A DNA stretch of 64,000 nt from the NCBI GenBank assembly GCA_015099395.1, contig AP024096.1:248001-312000 (forward strand), read 5' to 3'. The first letter of the stretch is position 1; each line of letters starts with the position of its first letter. This DNA comes from Ktedonobacteria bacterium brp13 (lineage in GTDB: Bacteria > Chloroflexota > Ktedonobacteria > Ktedonobacterales > Ktedonobacteraceae). This document shows, in pieces, positions 42,851 to 52,204 of the stretch. The notes below the pieces were generated by a model. The model made no database searches and was not told the DNA's origin. It worked only from the letters and a program-made list of their open reading frames with translations. The translations under genes and the position numbers were made by a program.

Positions 42851-44231
42851 CCTACGTATGCGTTTGATGCTCACTATTATGGTAGTCGTGCTGATCGCGC
42901 TGGGGATATTTGCTGTCTTTGCCAGTCATATCACTAAAAACGGATTGCAAAGCTATATAAGCACGCAACAGGCAGAGGATCAGAAGATAATCACAAATTT
43001 GCAGAAGACGTATCATCAGAGCGGAACATCGCAGACAGTGCAGAGGCAGGTAGAGCAAAACGCTACTGAGATGCACGCCAGAATTATAGTCATTGATCAT
43101 AATCAACATATCATCGCAGATTCGGCGCACCAACTTGTAGGACAATCGCTCACCATCCCTTTATTCCTCACACTCGACAACGATAGCAGGATGAATACAG
43201 CAGTTTCGCCTTTTCCTGGAAGCCAGCCTCCGCCATCTCACTCAGTGCGCATTATCTCAACCGATGGTAGCATTGTAACTTTTGGTCAGCCCGCACCTGC
43301 CTTAAACGCAACACTGCTTGACTCGGTGAATCACACGCTGAGCCTGACTGTTCTCGTCGCAGGACTTGTCGCCCTTGTCTTAACGATCATGCTCTCAGGC
43401 GCAATTCTCAAGCCTGTACACGCATTAACCCTGGCAGCCAGACGTATGGAGCAAGGCGATCTCAGTCAACGAGTGAAGGTAAAGAAGAAAGACGAGATTG
43501 GAGATCTGGCACACGCCTTTAATACTATGGCAGAGAGCCTGGCGCATTCAGAGCAACTCCATCGGAACCTGTTAAGCGACATAGCCCATGAGCTACGTAC
43601 CCCCCTGACCAATATTCGAGGCTATCTAGAAGCCCTCCAGGATCAAGTCATCGAACCTGGTCCCATGGTTATTGTTTCACTCCATGAAGAAGCGATGCTT
43701 CTCAGTCGCCTGATCACGGATCTACAGGATCTTGCCCTGGCTGAAGCCAGTCAATTGCATCTGCACTGTATGCCCATTGCACTGGAGGATAGTATCAACC
43801 ATGCAGTCAATGGTCTCCTCATGCAAGCCAGCAATAAGCATCTCTCACTCGTTGTCGATCTTCCCTCCGACCTCCCATTAGTCAACGCCGATCATCAGCG
43901 TGTAGGGCAAATTCTGCGTAACTTATTAAGTAATGCCATCAAACATACGCCTCCCGAGGGAACGATACAGGTCAGCGCACAAGTAGTGCAACGAGAGGTA
44001 GAGGTACGCATACAAGACACGGGGGTGGGCATCGCAGCCGAACATCTCCCGTATCTCTTCAAACGCTTCTATCGGGCAGATCCTTCTCGTGCGCGTATGA
44101 CAGGTGGCACAGGACTCGGTCTGGCCATCGTCGAACAACTGGTACACGTTCATGGTGGGCATATCAAGGTAGAAAGTCAGGTAGGACAGGGCACTTGCTT
44201 CACGTTTACGTTACCTATAGCTCTTCTCTAA
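42837..44231 (+). CDS. Sensor histidine kinase
   Basis: A 464-residue membrane kinase partner of the preceding regulator. TM helix 1 (about 8-28), an extracytoplasmic sensor of about 140 residues, TM helix 2 (about 168-188), HAMP domain (LTLAARRMEQGDLSQRVKVK), H-box SDIAHELRTPLTNIRG with the phospho-His, N-box LRNLLSNAIKHTPP, and G-boxes DTGVGIAAEHLPYLF and GGTGLGLAIVEQL. AAGGAG lies 7 bases before the ATG. The signal is unknown. Confidence 0.93.
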   Translation: MRVRSLRMRLMLTIMVVVLIALGIFAVFASHITKNGLQSYISTQQAEDQKIITNLQKTYHQSGTSQTVQRQVEQNATEMHARIIVIDHNQHIIADSAHQLVGQSLTIPLFLTLDNDSRMNTAVSPFPGSQPPPSHSVRIISTDGSIVTFGQPAPALNATLLDSVNHTLSLTVLVAGLVALVLTIMLSGAILKPVHALTLAARRMEQGDLSQRVKVKKKDEIGDLAHAFNTMAESLAHSEQLHRNLLSDIAHELRTPLTNIRGYLEALQDQVIEPGPMVIVSLHEEAMLLSRLITDLQDLALAEASQLHLHCMPIALEDSINHAVNGLLMQASNKHLSLVVDLPSDLPLVNADHQRVGQILRNLLSNAIKHTPPEGTIQVSAQVVQREVEVRIQDTGVGIAAEHLPYLFKRFYRADPSRARMTGGTGLGLAIVEQLVHVHGGHIKVESQVGQGTCFTFTLPIALL

Positions 44232-44509
44232 TGCGCAAACACTACCAGACAAACGATACATCTCGGCACACAGCAGCATTAGCGGAAATGACTCTACTCA
44301 TTATCTAATGAGTAATAACTATTTGAGGAAGCATACACACTGATATCGTATGTCCGAGATTGTATATTGTAAAAATAGACGCTATATGAATAGCTACATT
44401 TTTCACCATTATAGTTGTAACCAATATAGCTACTTGTATAGATTGAATCCTGATTCATGTAATACGATGAAGGCAAAATGAAATTGTAAGCAACTTGCGT
44501 GCTCGCTAC

Positions 44510-45940
44510 TTATTCGGCGCTATGTATAGCCGGAGAGGAGATTTTCTCTCCCCCTTCATCTGACTTTGCGGTAGGCAATATATGTTCAATAACTTCTTGC
44601 ACACGCGCTTTCCTGGCTCTGAAATATCTCCTTGTTCCGCTAGTATCTTCAGCACCCAGCAGCCACCAGAGCATACCTCCGACGAAAAGTATCAGCAGTG
44701 GCTCTATAGGCGCACGATACCGTGGGCTACCATAAAAGGCAATGTTTTGTAAAATGGTCAGCACTATAACAAGATATATAAGAATTAATTGCTTTCTTTT
44801 GCATCTCCAGGTGACAAAAAAACCCACTGCGGCAAGCAGGAAAATAGGTATCGAGACAATTGGTATGAGATAGGGCATAACCTTTGATGAGAGGCGATCG
44901 CGAAACTGCTCAAAAGGAAGACCATGGGCATAGAGATACGGAGTCCACATATTCAGTATATGCAAACCAAGCAAGGTAGGCATCTCATTCAGATGGGTAC
45001 GCATCCAGGCAAGAGCACGGGCCGTGTCGCCTTGTGCATCAGCCAGCGTATAACGTTGGAAATCTGGATTGATAATATTAGATGAAGGATACCACATGCC
45101 ACGAATAATGTTAGCGTTATCACCTTGCAAAACAGTATCATTATAACTTCCGACCAGAGTGGTGCCGATGGTTGAGATAGGAAAAACGGTATGAGTCACA
45201 AGATAGTTGCGATAAAGCCACGGGACATTCACCACCATGGCAATGATGAGAACCAGAAAAACATGGATAAGCGTCGCTCGCCAGGGCAATATTTGACGTA
45301 CTATAAGAATAAGAGCCCATATACAGAGGAGACCAATAAGAATGGCACCGGTTGGACGTGTGAGCAACGTCAATCCGAGCAAGAGTCCGCTGGCGATAAG
45401 CCATTTCCACACAGGACGCGAGATGGTCAAGGCCTTCGTTCCAGTGCTCAACTCTACTAACAGGATATTCTGCTGTAACCGGGAGAGCGTAAAGATGAGA
45501 GCGGTCAGACAAAAAGTATAGAGAGTTTCGGTGTAGAGCCATCCGGTCCAGACAAACAAACCTACATACAGAGCCGCGACGAGACCGGTAATCAGTGCTA
45601 TACGTTTGCCAAACAAATCACTGGCAAGGAGATAGATCAATACGCACGTTCCTGAATCCAGCACACAATAAAAAAGACGTGCATATGAACTATGTTCACC
45701 CGCAATGGAATAAATAGCTGCGAGCATAAAAGGCCAGAGTGGAGGGCGAAAAGTCGTTGGCTGATGTGGGGCCCGACAATAACACTGCGTGTGAATGAGA
45801 GAATGTGCCAGATTATTATAAATACCAGCATCAAATGTAGGAGTATAGCCGTTCGCAACCACGATATTGTAAACAATGCGCACGAATAAAGCTACACAAA
45901 AAACACTAATGCCAGGCATATATACCTTAAGCTGCCTCAT
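44510..45940 (-). CDS. Polytopic glycosyltransferase, GT39/ArnT-like
   Basis: A 476-residue membrane protein with 10-12 helices. The first loop carries the family's acidic pattern GYTPTFDAGIYNNLAHSLIH and FRPPLWPFMLAAIYSI, which match the dolichyl-phosphate-mannose mannosyltransferase / ArnT superfamily, enzymes that move a sugar from a polyprenyl-phosphate to protein or lipid outside the membrane. The C-terminus has YGSPRYRAPIEPLLILF, also typical. A 365-bp AT-rich gap precedes it. The acceptor is unknown. Confidence 0.8.
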   Translation of the reverse strand: MRQLKVYMPGISVFCVALFVRIVYNIVVANGYTPTFDAGIYNNLAHSLIHTQCYCRAPHQPTTFRPPLWPFMLAAIYSIAGEHSSYARLFYCVLDSGTCVLIYLLASDLFGKRIALITGLVAALYVGLFVWTGWLYTETLYTFCLTALIFTLSRLQQNILLVELSTGTKALTISRPVWKWLIASGLLLGLTLLTRPTGAILIGLLCIWALILIVRQILPWRATLIHVFLVLIIAMVVNVPWLYRNYLVTHTVFPISTIGTTLVGSYNDTVLQGDNANIIRGMWYPSSNIINPDFQRYTLADAQGDTARALAWMRTHLNEMPTLLGLHILNMWTPYLYAHGLPFEQFRDRLSSKVMPYLIPIVSIPIFLLAAVGFFVTWRCKRKQLILIYLVIVLTILQNIAFYGSPRYRAPIEPLLILFVGGMLWWLLGAEDTSGTRRYFRARKARVQEVIEHILPTAKSDEGGEKISSPAIHSAE

Positions 45941-46308
45941 GCAAACCTATCTTTCCTAATAATTTAATGTATCATATGCATTTTTAATGTATTATAAGTC
46001 ATGTACTTTTATATTTCAATATAAGTAGTATACACGCAGTTATAGATCCGAACTTTTAGCGATAGATATACATGTACCTCAAATAATTAACTATAAGAAT
46101 AGAAGGTGTAGAGACACTATTCATCATAAGCAATAGAAAAACAGACTGGTCTCCAGCTATTATGCACTGGCAGGGGAATATTCATGAGTAGAAGTTGAAG
46201 CACATGAGGATACGCATGTCCCAGGATTTGTGCGTGGTCATGATCCACTCTTCGCGCTCATTGGGACACGTGCTGAAAACGATGAATAAGGCAGGATGAG
46301 TTCAATAT
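45941..46308. other. AT-rich intergenic region
   Basis: Between the PPOX gene end and the glycosyltransferase start on the minus strand. No gene or strong hairpin was seen; the GT promoter presumably lies in the AT-rich part at 45955-46090. Confidence 0.4.
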
Positions 46309-46689
46309 TCAACCAATAACGCGCTGAACTTTGACATAGAAGATCACACGCGGATCGCCAGTGTAGCGTAAAGAACTCTCATAATGCTCGGCCAGCTTGT
46401 TATAAAAAGCGCCAGTGGGATCGTCTTCGATCCGCTCAACGACCCCACGAAACTCGGCATGGCGATAGGGATCATCCATATCCGTCATAGAGATAGCTAC
46501 ACGCGGATCACGCTTGATATTCCGGTATTTTTGGCGCTGGGTTGTATGGGTGAACTTAATATGTTGACCATCCCATAAAAACCACATCGGTGAAGACTGC
46601 GGTGCGCCATCGGAACCAATCGTAGCAAGATGGGCAAATGCTTTTGAGTGCAGTATTTTCTGAATCTCAGCGTCATTTAAATCTGCCAT
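46309..46689 (-). CDS. PPOX-fold flavin/F420-binding protein
   Basis: A 126-residue split-barrel protein of the pyridoxamine-5'-phosphate-oxidase-like family: AHLATIGSDGAPQSSPMWFLWDG, KYRNIKRDPRVAISMTDMDD, and a terminal VIFYVKVQRVIG. Such small proteins bind FMN or F420 and reduce unknown substrates. The ATG at 46689 follows GGGAGGA by 7 bases; an in-frame start at 46722 adds an unrelated leader. It is divergent from the CatE-like gene. Confidence 0.85.
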   Translation of the reverse strand: MADLNDAEIQKILHSKAFAHLATIGSDGAPQSSPMWFLWDGQHIKFTHTTQRQKYRNIKRDPRVAISMTDMDDPYRHAEFRGVVERIEDDPTGAFYNKLAEHYESSLRYTGDPRVIFYVKVQRVIG

Positions 46690-46867
46690 GGAAAAATCCT
46701 CCCTGGAATGTCTTTCTGACATGTTACCACACAGATAACAGCAAACACGAAACCTTAAGTATCAGGCAGCCACTGAAAAATTCCATCTCTAATAGAGTAG
46801 TACGAGGGCACCAGAATTAAAGGGACAAAGATGATGCTTACATTTTTCACTAACTTTTAGTATGTAC

Positions 46868-46897
46868 TTGCCAATAAGTAAGTATGTGTGTTATGCT
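46868..46897 (+). promoter_or_regulatory. Predicted promoter of the CatE-like gene
   Basis: TTGCCA (46868-46873), 18 bases, TATGCT (46892-46897). Repeats of the AGTATGTACTT/AAGTAAGTATG type overlap it, similar in style to sites of MarR/DUF24 redox regulators that control catE genes in Bacillus. The repeats are imperfect. Confidence 0.45.
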
Positions 46898-46981
46898 AGA
46901 AAGTACAATGTAGTAATGTGCCGTATATGGCACAGGTAAACAGCGGAGTGTTCTCCAGAAGTTCCAGAAGGATAAACAAGT

Positions 46982-47893
46982 ATGTTAGAACAAGAGGCGG
47001 CCTCTACGAATACAGCTGTATTCCATCCAAACACACATATCGGCTTTTTAGAGTTGACCGTAGCAGATCTGGAGCGCTCATTAACGTTTTATCAAGATGT
47101 GATCGGTTTTCAGATCCTGGCACGAAAAGATAAGCGCGCAGTGCTGGGCGTTGAACAGAGACCCCTGCTCGTGCTTTTTGAGAACAAAGAGGCACAACCC
47201 AAGCCATATAATGCGGTCGGCCTCTATCATTTCGCTATTCTTGTACCCGATCGGGTTGCACTGGCACACACACTCGTAAAGCTAGCGACAACAAAATATC
47301 CATTAGGCGGTGCCTCAGACCATGCAGTGAGTGAAGCACTCTACCTCTCGGATCCAGATGGCAACGGGATAGAGATCTATCGGGATCGACCACGCAGCGA
47401 GTGGAGCTATCGTGGTAAGGAGATCGCGATGGTGACAGAACGCCTGGATATCGATGGAGTACTGGGAGAGGCCAGGCATATTCCAGAGGACTGGCAAGGA
47501 CTCGTGCCTGGAACGACGATTGGACATATGCATCTACAGGTCGCTGATCTCACAGAGGCAGAGGCATTTTATTGCAAACTGCTGGGTTTTGAGATTGCGG
47601 CGCGCATGCCTGGAGCCCTATTTGTCTCCGCTGGCGGCTACCATCATCATCTTGGGCTCAATACCTGGGATAGCCGAGGAGGCAAACGAGCACCCGCCGG
47701 ATCAGCAGGGCTACGCTCCTTCAGTATCACACTACCCGATACAACCGAATTAGAGAACATTGAAAAACGACTTCAATTAGCTGGTCAAACGTATGCTCGC
47801 GAAAAGAACAGTATCAATATAAATGATCCCTGGCAGAATCAAGTAATTTTGACTGCTGGCACTTTCTCTACAGAAGATATCGCCGCCCGCTAA
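46982..47893 (+). CDS. CatE-like catechol 2,3-dioxygenase (two VOC domains)
   Basis: A 303-residue protein with two vicinal-oxygen-chelate domains: the first opens IGFLELTVADLERSLTFYQDVIG with GLYHFAIL and SEALYLSDPDGNGIEIY, the second opens IGHMHLQVADLTEAEAFYCKLLG with GGYHHHLGLNTW. This closely follows Bacillus CatE, which cleaves catechol extradiol using non-heme iron. Metal ligands His in GHMH, His in HHHLG and a late Glu are the expected set. AGAAGGA precedes the ATG. A perfect terminator follows. Confidence 0.88.
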   Translation: MLEQEAASTNTAVFHPNTHIGFLELTVADLERSLTFYQDVIGFQILARKDKRAVLGVEQRPLLVLFENKEAQPKPYNAVGLYHFAILVPDRVALAHTLVKLATTKYPLGGASDHAVSEALYLSDPDGNGIEIYRDRPRSEWSYRGKEIAMVTERLDIDGVLGEARHIPEDWQGLVPGTTIGHMHLQVADLTEAEAFYCKLLGFEIAARMPGALFVSAGGYHHHLGLNTWDSRGGKRAPAGSAGLRSFSITLPDTTELENIEKRLQLAGQTYAREKNSININDPWQNQVILTAGTFSTEDIAAR

Positions 47894-47927
47894 CGCAATA
47901 CGCAAGGTACTCTTGCCAGAGTAAAGT

Positions 47928-47983
47928 TCGAGGGGCTACTCCTCAGAAAAACCAGATCAACGTTCTGAGGAGTAGCCCCTCGA
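47928..47983. terminator. Strong bidirectional terminator, 21-bp perfect stem
   Basis: CGAGGGGCTACTCCTCAGAA (47929-47948) pairs with its exact complement at 47963-47982, extended by one T-A pair. The 14-base loop is followed by ATTTTGAT. It closes the CatE-like transcript. Confidence 0.85.
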
Positions 47984-48334
47984 TTTTGATCAGGGTAGAA
48001 TTTCATTAACAGGTGAAAGATCCAGAAGAGAGTAGAGACATTTGCGTAAAGATATCGCAAATGATTGCAAAAATAGAAAATGAAGCTTCTGCCTCCCTCT
48101 TTCTTTGCCCCATTTCACCGATTCGTGTGGCTCTACCACGAATACGCATAGACACTCTATTTACCATATAGATCTGGTAACTAACCAGACTAACAGTGTA
48201 TAGAGCCGTGATATCCCACCTGAGATGAGCTCTAAAGTGGCTCAATTCCTGTCCCATCATCGTCTTATAACGAGTTGTAACGATCGGAATAGCGTTGTTC
48301 TCAACACGTAAAGTTGATAAGGACCGGCAAGGAT
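47984..48334. other. Intergenic region
   Basis: About 350 bases before the monooxygenase gene. No gene or clear promoter was recognised; AAGGA at its end serves as ribosome site. Confidence 0.4.
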
Positions 48335-49531
48335 ATGATAAAGAAAAAACCATTGAATATCGCTGTTATCGGGGGTGGCATTGGCGGATTAACGGCTACG
48401 CTGGCGCTACAGCAGGCCGGTCTCCATGCCGAGCTCTATGAGCAAGCGCCACAATTTAGCGAAGTTGGAGCTGGCATAGGATTAGGCCCAAATGCTGTTC
48501 GTATCCTTCAGCGCCTCGGACTCGGAAAGCAGTTGGATGCCATAAGGGCACCAGTGACAGGTTTCGTATTCCGCCACTGGAATGATGGAAAGCTGATCAA
48601 CGATCAGCAGCAGAACGCTGAGAATGAGTACATTGGTGGTTGGCCAGTTCATCGAGCTGAACTGATTACGATACTGTATGAGGCTATACCCCATGAGCGG
48701 TTACACACAGGAAAGCATTGTCAGAGTCTGACACAGGATACTGAGCATGTCTACATCACCTTCGAGGATGGTACACAGGTAACTGCTGATGCGGTGGTAG
48801 GCGCTGACGGCATTCATTCCGTTGTCCGCAATACGTACCATACTGATCAGCCAATTTTCTCAAATCAGATCGCGTATCGAGGTCTGGTCCCTATGAAGCG
48901 GCTAACTTTTCTTGGTGATGAAGCGCATAAGTTTACCATGTGGATGGGCCCACAACGCCACTTTTTGATCTATCCTGTCTCACGAGGTACCGTGATGAAT
49001 GTCGTAGCCTTTGTACCGCCGGAAGGTAATTGGCGCGTCGAATCCTGGGCGGCCCATGGCGAAGTAAAGGATCTTGCCAAAGAATTTGATACGTGGGATC
49101 CACATGTGCAGAAGATTATTCAAGCCATGGACAATACTATGCGTTGGGCTCTCTATGATCGTGATCCCCTCGACTTCTGGACACAGGGGCGAGTAACCCT
49201 GCTTGGTGATGCTGCACATGCAATGCTACCGCATCAGGGACAGGGAGCAGGTCAAAGTATCGAAGATGCCCTGATTCTCGCCTACAGTTTGCGCGAAGCA
49301 GATACTGAGACGGTCTCCGCATGGCTACAATTCTATGAAGCCCTGCGCAAACCACGTACAACACGAGTACAAGAGACAACACGTAGCGCAGGTAAACTCT
49401 ATGACCTGCCCGATAGTGAAATCTATCGCCGTGGAGAGAGCTTCTCCTTCTCTAATCGCTCAACCTGGCTCTGGAACTATGATGCCGACCAGGCCTTCAA
49501 GCAAGCAATGCATACCATCGCGCACCCCTGA
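48335..49531 (+). CDS. FAD-dependent aromatic monooxygenase (salicylate-hydroxylase-like)
   Basis: A 398-residue class A flavoprotein hydroxylase. FAD motif VIGGGIGGLTATLAL, the DG motif VVGADGIHSVVR, and the GD motif LLGDAAHAMLPHQGQGAGQSIEDA are all present. Family members hydroxylate or decarboxylate-hydroxylate aromatic acids, for example salicylate to catechol. The ATG at 48335 is chosen; a TTG at 48314 is an alternative. It lies downstream of a catechol-dioxygenase-like gene, but a strong terminator separates them, so they are not one operon. Confidence 0.88.
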   Translation: MIKKKPLNIAVIGGGIGGLTATLALQQAGLHAELYEQAPQFSEVGAGIGLGPNAVRILQRLGLGKQLDAIRAPVTGFVFRHWNDGKLINDQQQNAENEYIGGWPVHRAELITILYEAIPHERLHTGKHCQSLTQDTEHVYITFEDGTQVTADAVVGADGIHSVVRNTYHTDQPIFSNQIAYRGLVPMKRLTFLGDEAHKFTMWMGPQRHFLIYPVSRGTVMNVVAFVPPEGNWRVESWAAHGEVKDLAKEFDTWDPHVQKIIQAMDNTMRWALYDRDPLDFWTQGRVTLLGDAAHAMLPHQGQGAGQSIEDALILAYSLREADTETVSAWLQFYEALRKPRTTRVQETTRSAGKLYDLPDSEIYRRGESFSFSNRSTWLWNYDADQAFKQAMHTIAHP

Positions 49532-49626
49532 TAGCAAGGAAGCATTCAGGGAGGGTATAATAGCAGCGGACAGCGTCGGACTAGCAGCAAGATCGAACAG
49601 TTGATGTTTTTAAACAAGGAGATCTC

Positions 49627-51261
49627 GTGGATAACCAACCAAATCTATCTGCACAAGTCATCCCATCCCCAAACACACCAGTAACACCTGTAACCACATC
49701 AGCACCATCCCAGACACCCCAGATACGTCAGAAAAAAGATGTCGATTACGTCTTTTTTGAATTGACACGCAGTATCTGTCCGGAATGTCGCCGGGTTATT
49801 GATGCGCATATCCTCTTACGTGATGGTAAAGTGTATATGCGCAAACGCTGCCCCGAGCATGGCATCTTTGAGGGACTGGTATACGGAGATGCTCAGGCGT
49901 ATGTCTCTGCTGCACGTTTTAATAAACCTGGCACGGTACCCCTGGCTTACACAACCGAGATAGAAAAGGGCTGTCCTCACGACTGCGGCCTCTGCCCTGA
50001 TCATCAACAGCATGCATGTCTGGGCATCATTGAGGTGAACAGCGCCTGTAACATGGATTGTCCGCTCTGCTTCGCCAATGCCGGTGCGGGCTTTAATCTG
50101 ACACTGGAAGATGTTGAGGGTATTCTCGATCACCTGGTAGAGACAGAGGGCAATCCCGAGGTCGTCCAGTTCTCAGGTGGCGAACCATCCATTCATCCAC
50201 AGATCATCGATATGATCAAAGCAGCCAAAAAGCGTAATATCCGGCATGTAATGCTTAATACGAACGGCAAACGTATTGCTGATGACGATGAGTTTCTACG
50301 CCAGTTAGGTGAGTTGCGCCCATCAATCTATTTTCAGTTTGATGGTTTTGCAGCGGAGACGTATCGCGTGCTGCGCGGTGAACCGGATATATTGCCACAA
50401 AAATTGCGTGCACTCGACCGTCTTGCAGAGATTGGCGCGCATGTCGTACTGGTTCCAGCCGTTGATCGCTTTGTAAACCTGCACGAAGTGGGAGCAATTG
50501 TCAGATTTGGACTGCAACATCCAGCGGTACGCGGGATTAATTTCCAGCCAGCATTTCAATCTGGTCGCCACGGAGAAAGCGATCCAATGCAACGCTTAAC
50601 TATTCCCGATATCCTGCAAGCGTTAGAAGAACAGACGAACAGTACGTTGATGGTCTCTGATTTTGTACCAGTACCATGTTGCTTCCCCACCTGTAACTCG
50701 GTTACCTATGTGATCAATGATGGTGAGACGGTCCTGCCAATGACACGGGTACTCAATGTAGAAAATTACCTGGATTATATTACCAACCGTGCAGTACCCG
50801 ATATCTCAGAAGATATCAAGAAAGCGCTCGAAGGTCTCTGGTCTTCCTCTGCCGTCGCTGGTTCCGATAAAGCTATGCAGCAATTTGCTCTTTCATGTGC
50901 AGCCTGTAGTCTCCCTGATGGATTAGACCTGAATACATTTGCGCAAAATATCTTCATGATCATGCTGCAAGACTTCATGGATCCCTGGACCTTCAATCAG
51001 AAGAACCTGATGAAGTGCTGCAAAGAGATCCTGCTACCTGATGGCAAACAGATCCCCTTCTGTGCTTACAATAATGTCGGCTATCGTGAACAGGCCCGTA
51101 CACAGCTACAGACTCGTGAACGGCAACGCAACCAGGCCCGACGCATGGGGGTTCCCTTCGAGCCAGAGCCTTTGACGTTCACGTTTGATTCTGCGCCTCA
51201 GCACGCTCCCATTCAGGTGACCCCTGCCATGAAAGGATCAACGCATGGACAACAAGAGTGA
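49627..51261 (+). CDS. COG1964 radical SAM enzyme, tetraether-lipid-synthase (Tes)-like
   Basis: A 544-residue iron-sulfur protein. A zinc-ribbon-like region has CPEC (51-54) and Cys75; then Cys116, Cys120, Cys123 and Cys131; the radical SAM triad is CNMDCPLC (141, 145, 148). VVQFSGGEPSIHP follows. The C-terminus holds more clusters: PVPCCFPTCNS, SCAACSLPDG and MKCCKEILLPDGKQIPFCAYN. This layout matches the MJ0619/Tes group, which joins lipid tails into membrane-spanning tetraethers in archaea and has bacterial homologues. GTG start, with AAGGAG 6 bases upstream. It overlaps the methyltransferase gene. The lipid role is inferred from homology only. Confidence 0.82.
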   Translation: MDNQPNLSAQVIPSPNTPVTPVTTSAPSQTPQIRQKKDVDYVFFELTRSICPECRRVIDAHILLRDGKVYMRKRCPEHGIFEGLVYGDAQAYVSAARFNKPGTVPLAYTTEIEKGCPHDCGLCPDHQQHACLGIIEVNSACNMDCPLCFANAGAGFNLTLEDVEGILDHLVETEGNPEVVQFSGGEPSIHPQIIDMIKAAKKRNIRHVMLNTNGKRIADDDEFLRQLGELRPSIYFQFDGFAAETYRVLRGEPDILPQKLRALDRLAEIGAHVVLVPAVDRFVNLHEVGAIVRFGLQHPAVRGINFQPAFQSGRHGESDPMQRLTIPDILQALEEQTNSTLMVSDFVPVPCCFPTCNSVTYVINDGETVLPMTRVLNVENYLDYITNRAVPDISEDIKKALEGLWSSSAVAGSDKAMQQFALSCAACSLPDGLDLNTFAQNIFMIMLQDFMDPWTFNQKNLMKCCKEILLPDGKQIPFCAYNNVGYREQARTQLQTRERQRNQARRMGVPFEPEPLTFTFDSAPQHAPIQVTPAMKGSTHGQQE

Positions 51262-52084
51262 GATCGTCAGCAAAAGTAACGATCAGAGCGTGAAGTCCTG
51301 TTGCGCGGATGTATATCAGAGCGATTGGGCCAGACTCTTACTGGGAGATTCATTTCATCCAGGGGGTACAGCATTAACGGAATACCTTGGAACGCTCCTG
51401 CAGCTTGGACCAGGTCAACGCGTGTTAGATGTAGCCGCAGGGCAAGGGACAAGCGCCATCCATCTGGCGCAGCGGTTTGGCTGTACTGTCCTGGGTATCG
51501 AGTATAGCAGTCTTGCCGTAGAGCGTGCAAACCAGGCAGCACAGACAGCAAACGTCGCCCATCTGGTCACGTTTGAACAGGGAGATGCTGAACGTCTGCC
51601 AGTGCCAGCGGCCAGCTTTGATGTAGTGCTCTGCGAGTGTGCGTTCTGCACGTTTCCGAATAAAGCAGTCGCAGCGTCTGAGTTCCGACGCGTTCTCAAA
51701 GCAGGAGGACGGGTAGGACTGAGTGATCTAACACGTATGGGAGAGGTGCCAGAGGAGTTACAGGGATTGTTGGCATGGATAGCGTGTATTGCAGATGCCC
51801 AACCTATTGAGAACTATGAACGCTATCTTAGCGCAACAGGTTTGAGCATTCAACGAGTAGAACAGCATAACGAGGCCCTATCAGAGTTGGTACGAGAGAT
51901 CCAGGGCAAGCTCCTGGGCACAGAACTACTGGTAAAGCTCAAAAAGCTGCATCTCCCAGATGAGATTGACTTTGCACAGGCCAAAACGATGGTCAAAGCA
52001 GCGTCAACTGCGATACAAGCACAACGGTTCGGCTACGCCATAGTCACCGCAGAGTTACAAGCAGAAACTGTTTCTATGCGGTAA
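51245..52084 (+). CDS. Cysteine-rich SAM methyltransferase (ArsM-like pattern)
   Basis: A 279-residue class I methyltransferase with motif I RVLDVAAGQGTSAI (59-72) and a post-motif LKAGGRVGLSDL. It has an N-terminal Cys pair (19, 20), a CECAFC cluster (Cys130, 132, 135) and Cys181 in IACIADA. Cysteines near these places bind As(III) in ArsM arsenite methyltransferases, so an ArsM-like activity is possible, but the spacing is not exactly that of ArsM. It overlaps the radical SAM gene by 17 bases and must be translated with it. The substrate is unknown. Confidence 0.78.
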   Translation: MDNKSEIVSKSNDQSVKSCCADVYQSDWARLLLGDSFHPGGTALTEYLGTLLQLGPGQRVLDVAAGQGTSAIHLAQRFGCTVLGIEYSSLAVERANQAAQTANVAHLVTFEQGDAERLPVPAASFDVVLCECAFCTFPNKAVAASEFRRVLKAGGRVGLSDLTRMGEVPEELQGLLAWIACIADAQPIENYERYLSATGLSIQRVEQHNEALSELVREIQGKLLGTELLVKLKKLHLPDEIDFAQAKTMVKAASTAIQAQRFGYAIVTAELQAETVSMR

Positions 52085-52204
52085 AAAGCAAGCGTCAACG
52101 CAGCTCTTCGCAGCTAGCTCGACTAACCATGCTCAGGCGATTGAAGCACATGCTCTGATATAATGCAATGTCACTCATAGTGAACAATTTTTGAGGAGCA
52201 ACTG

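Noticed and set aside
44294..44476. 60-codon Tyr/Ser-rich frame on the minus strand
   Set aside because: Lies in AT-rich intergenic DNA, lacks a ribosome site, and its odd composition is what such DNA gives by chance.
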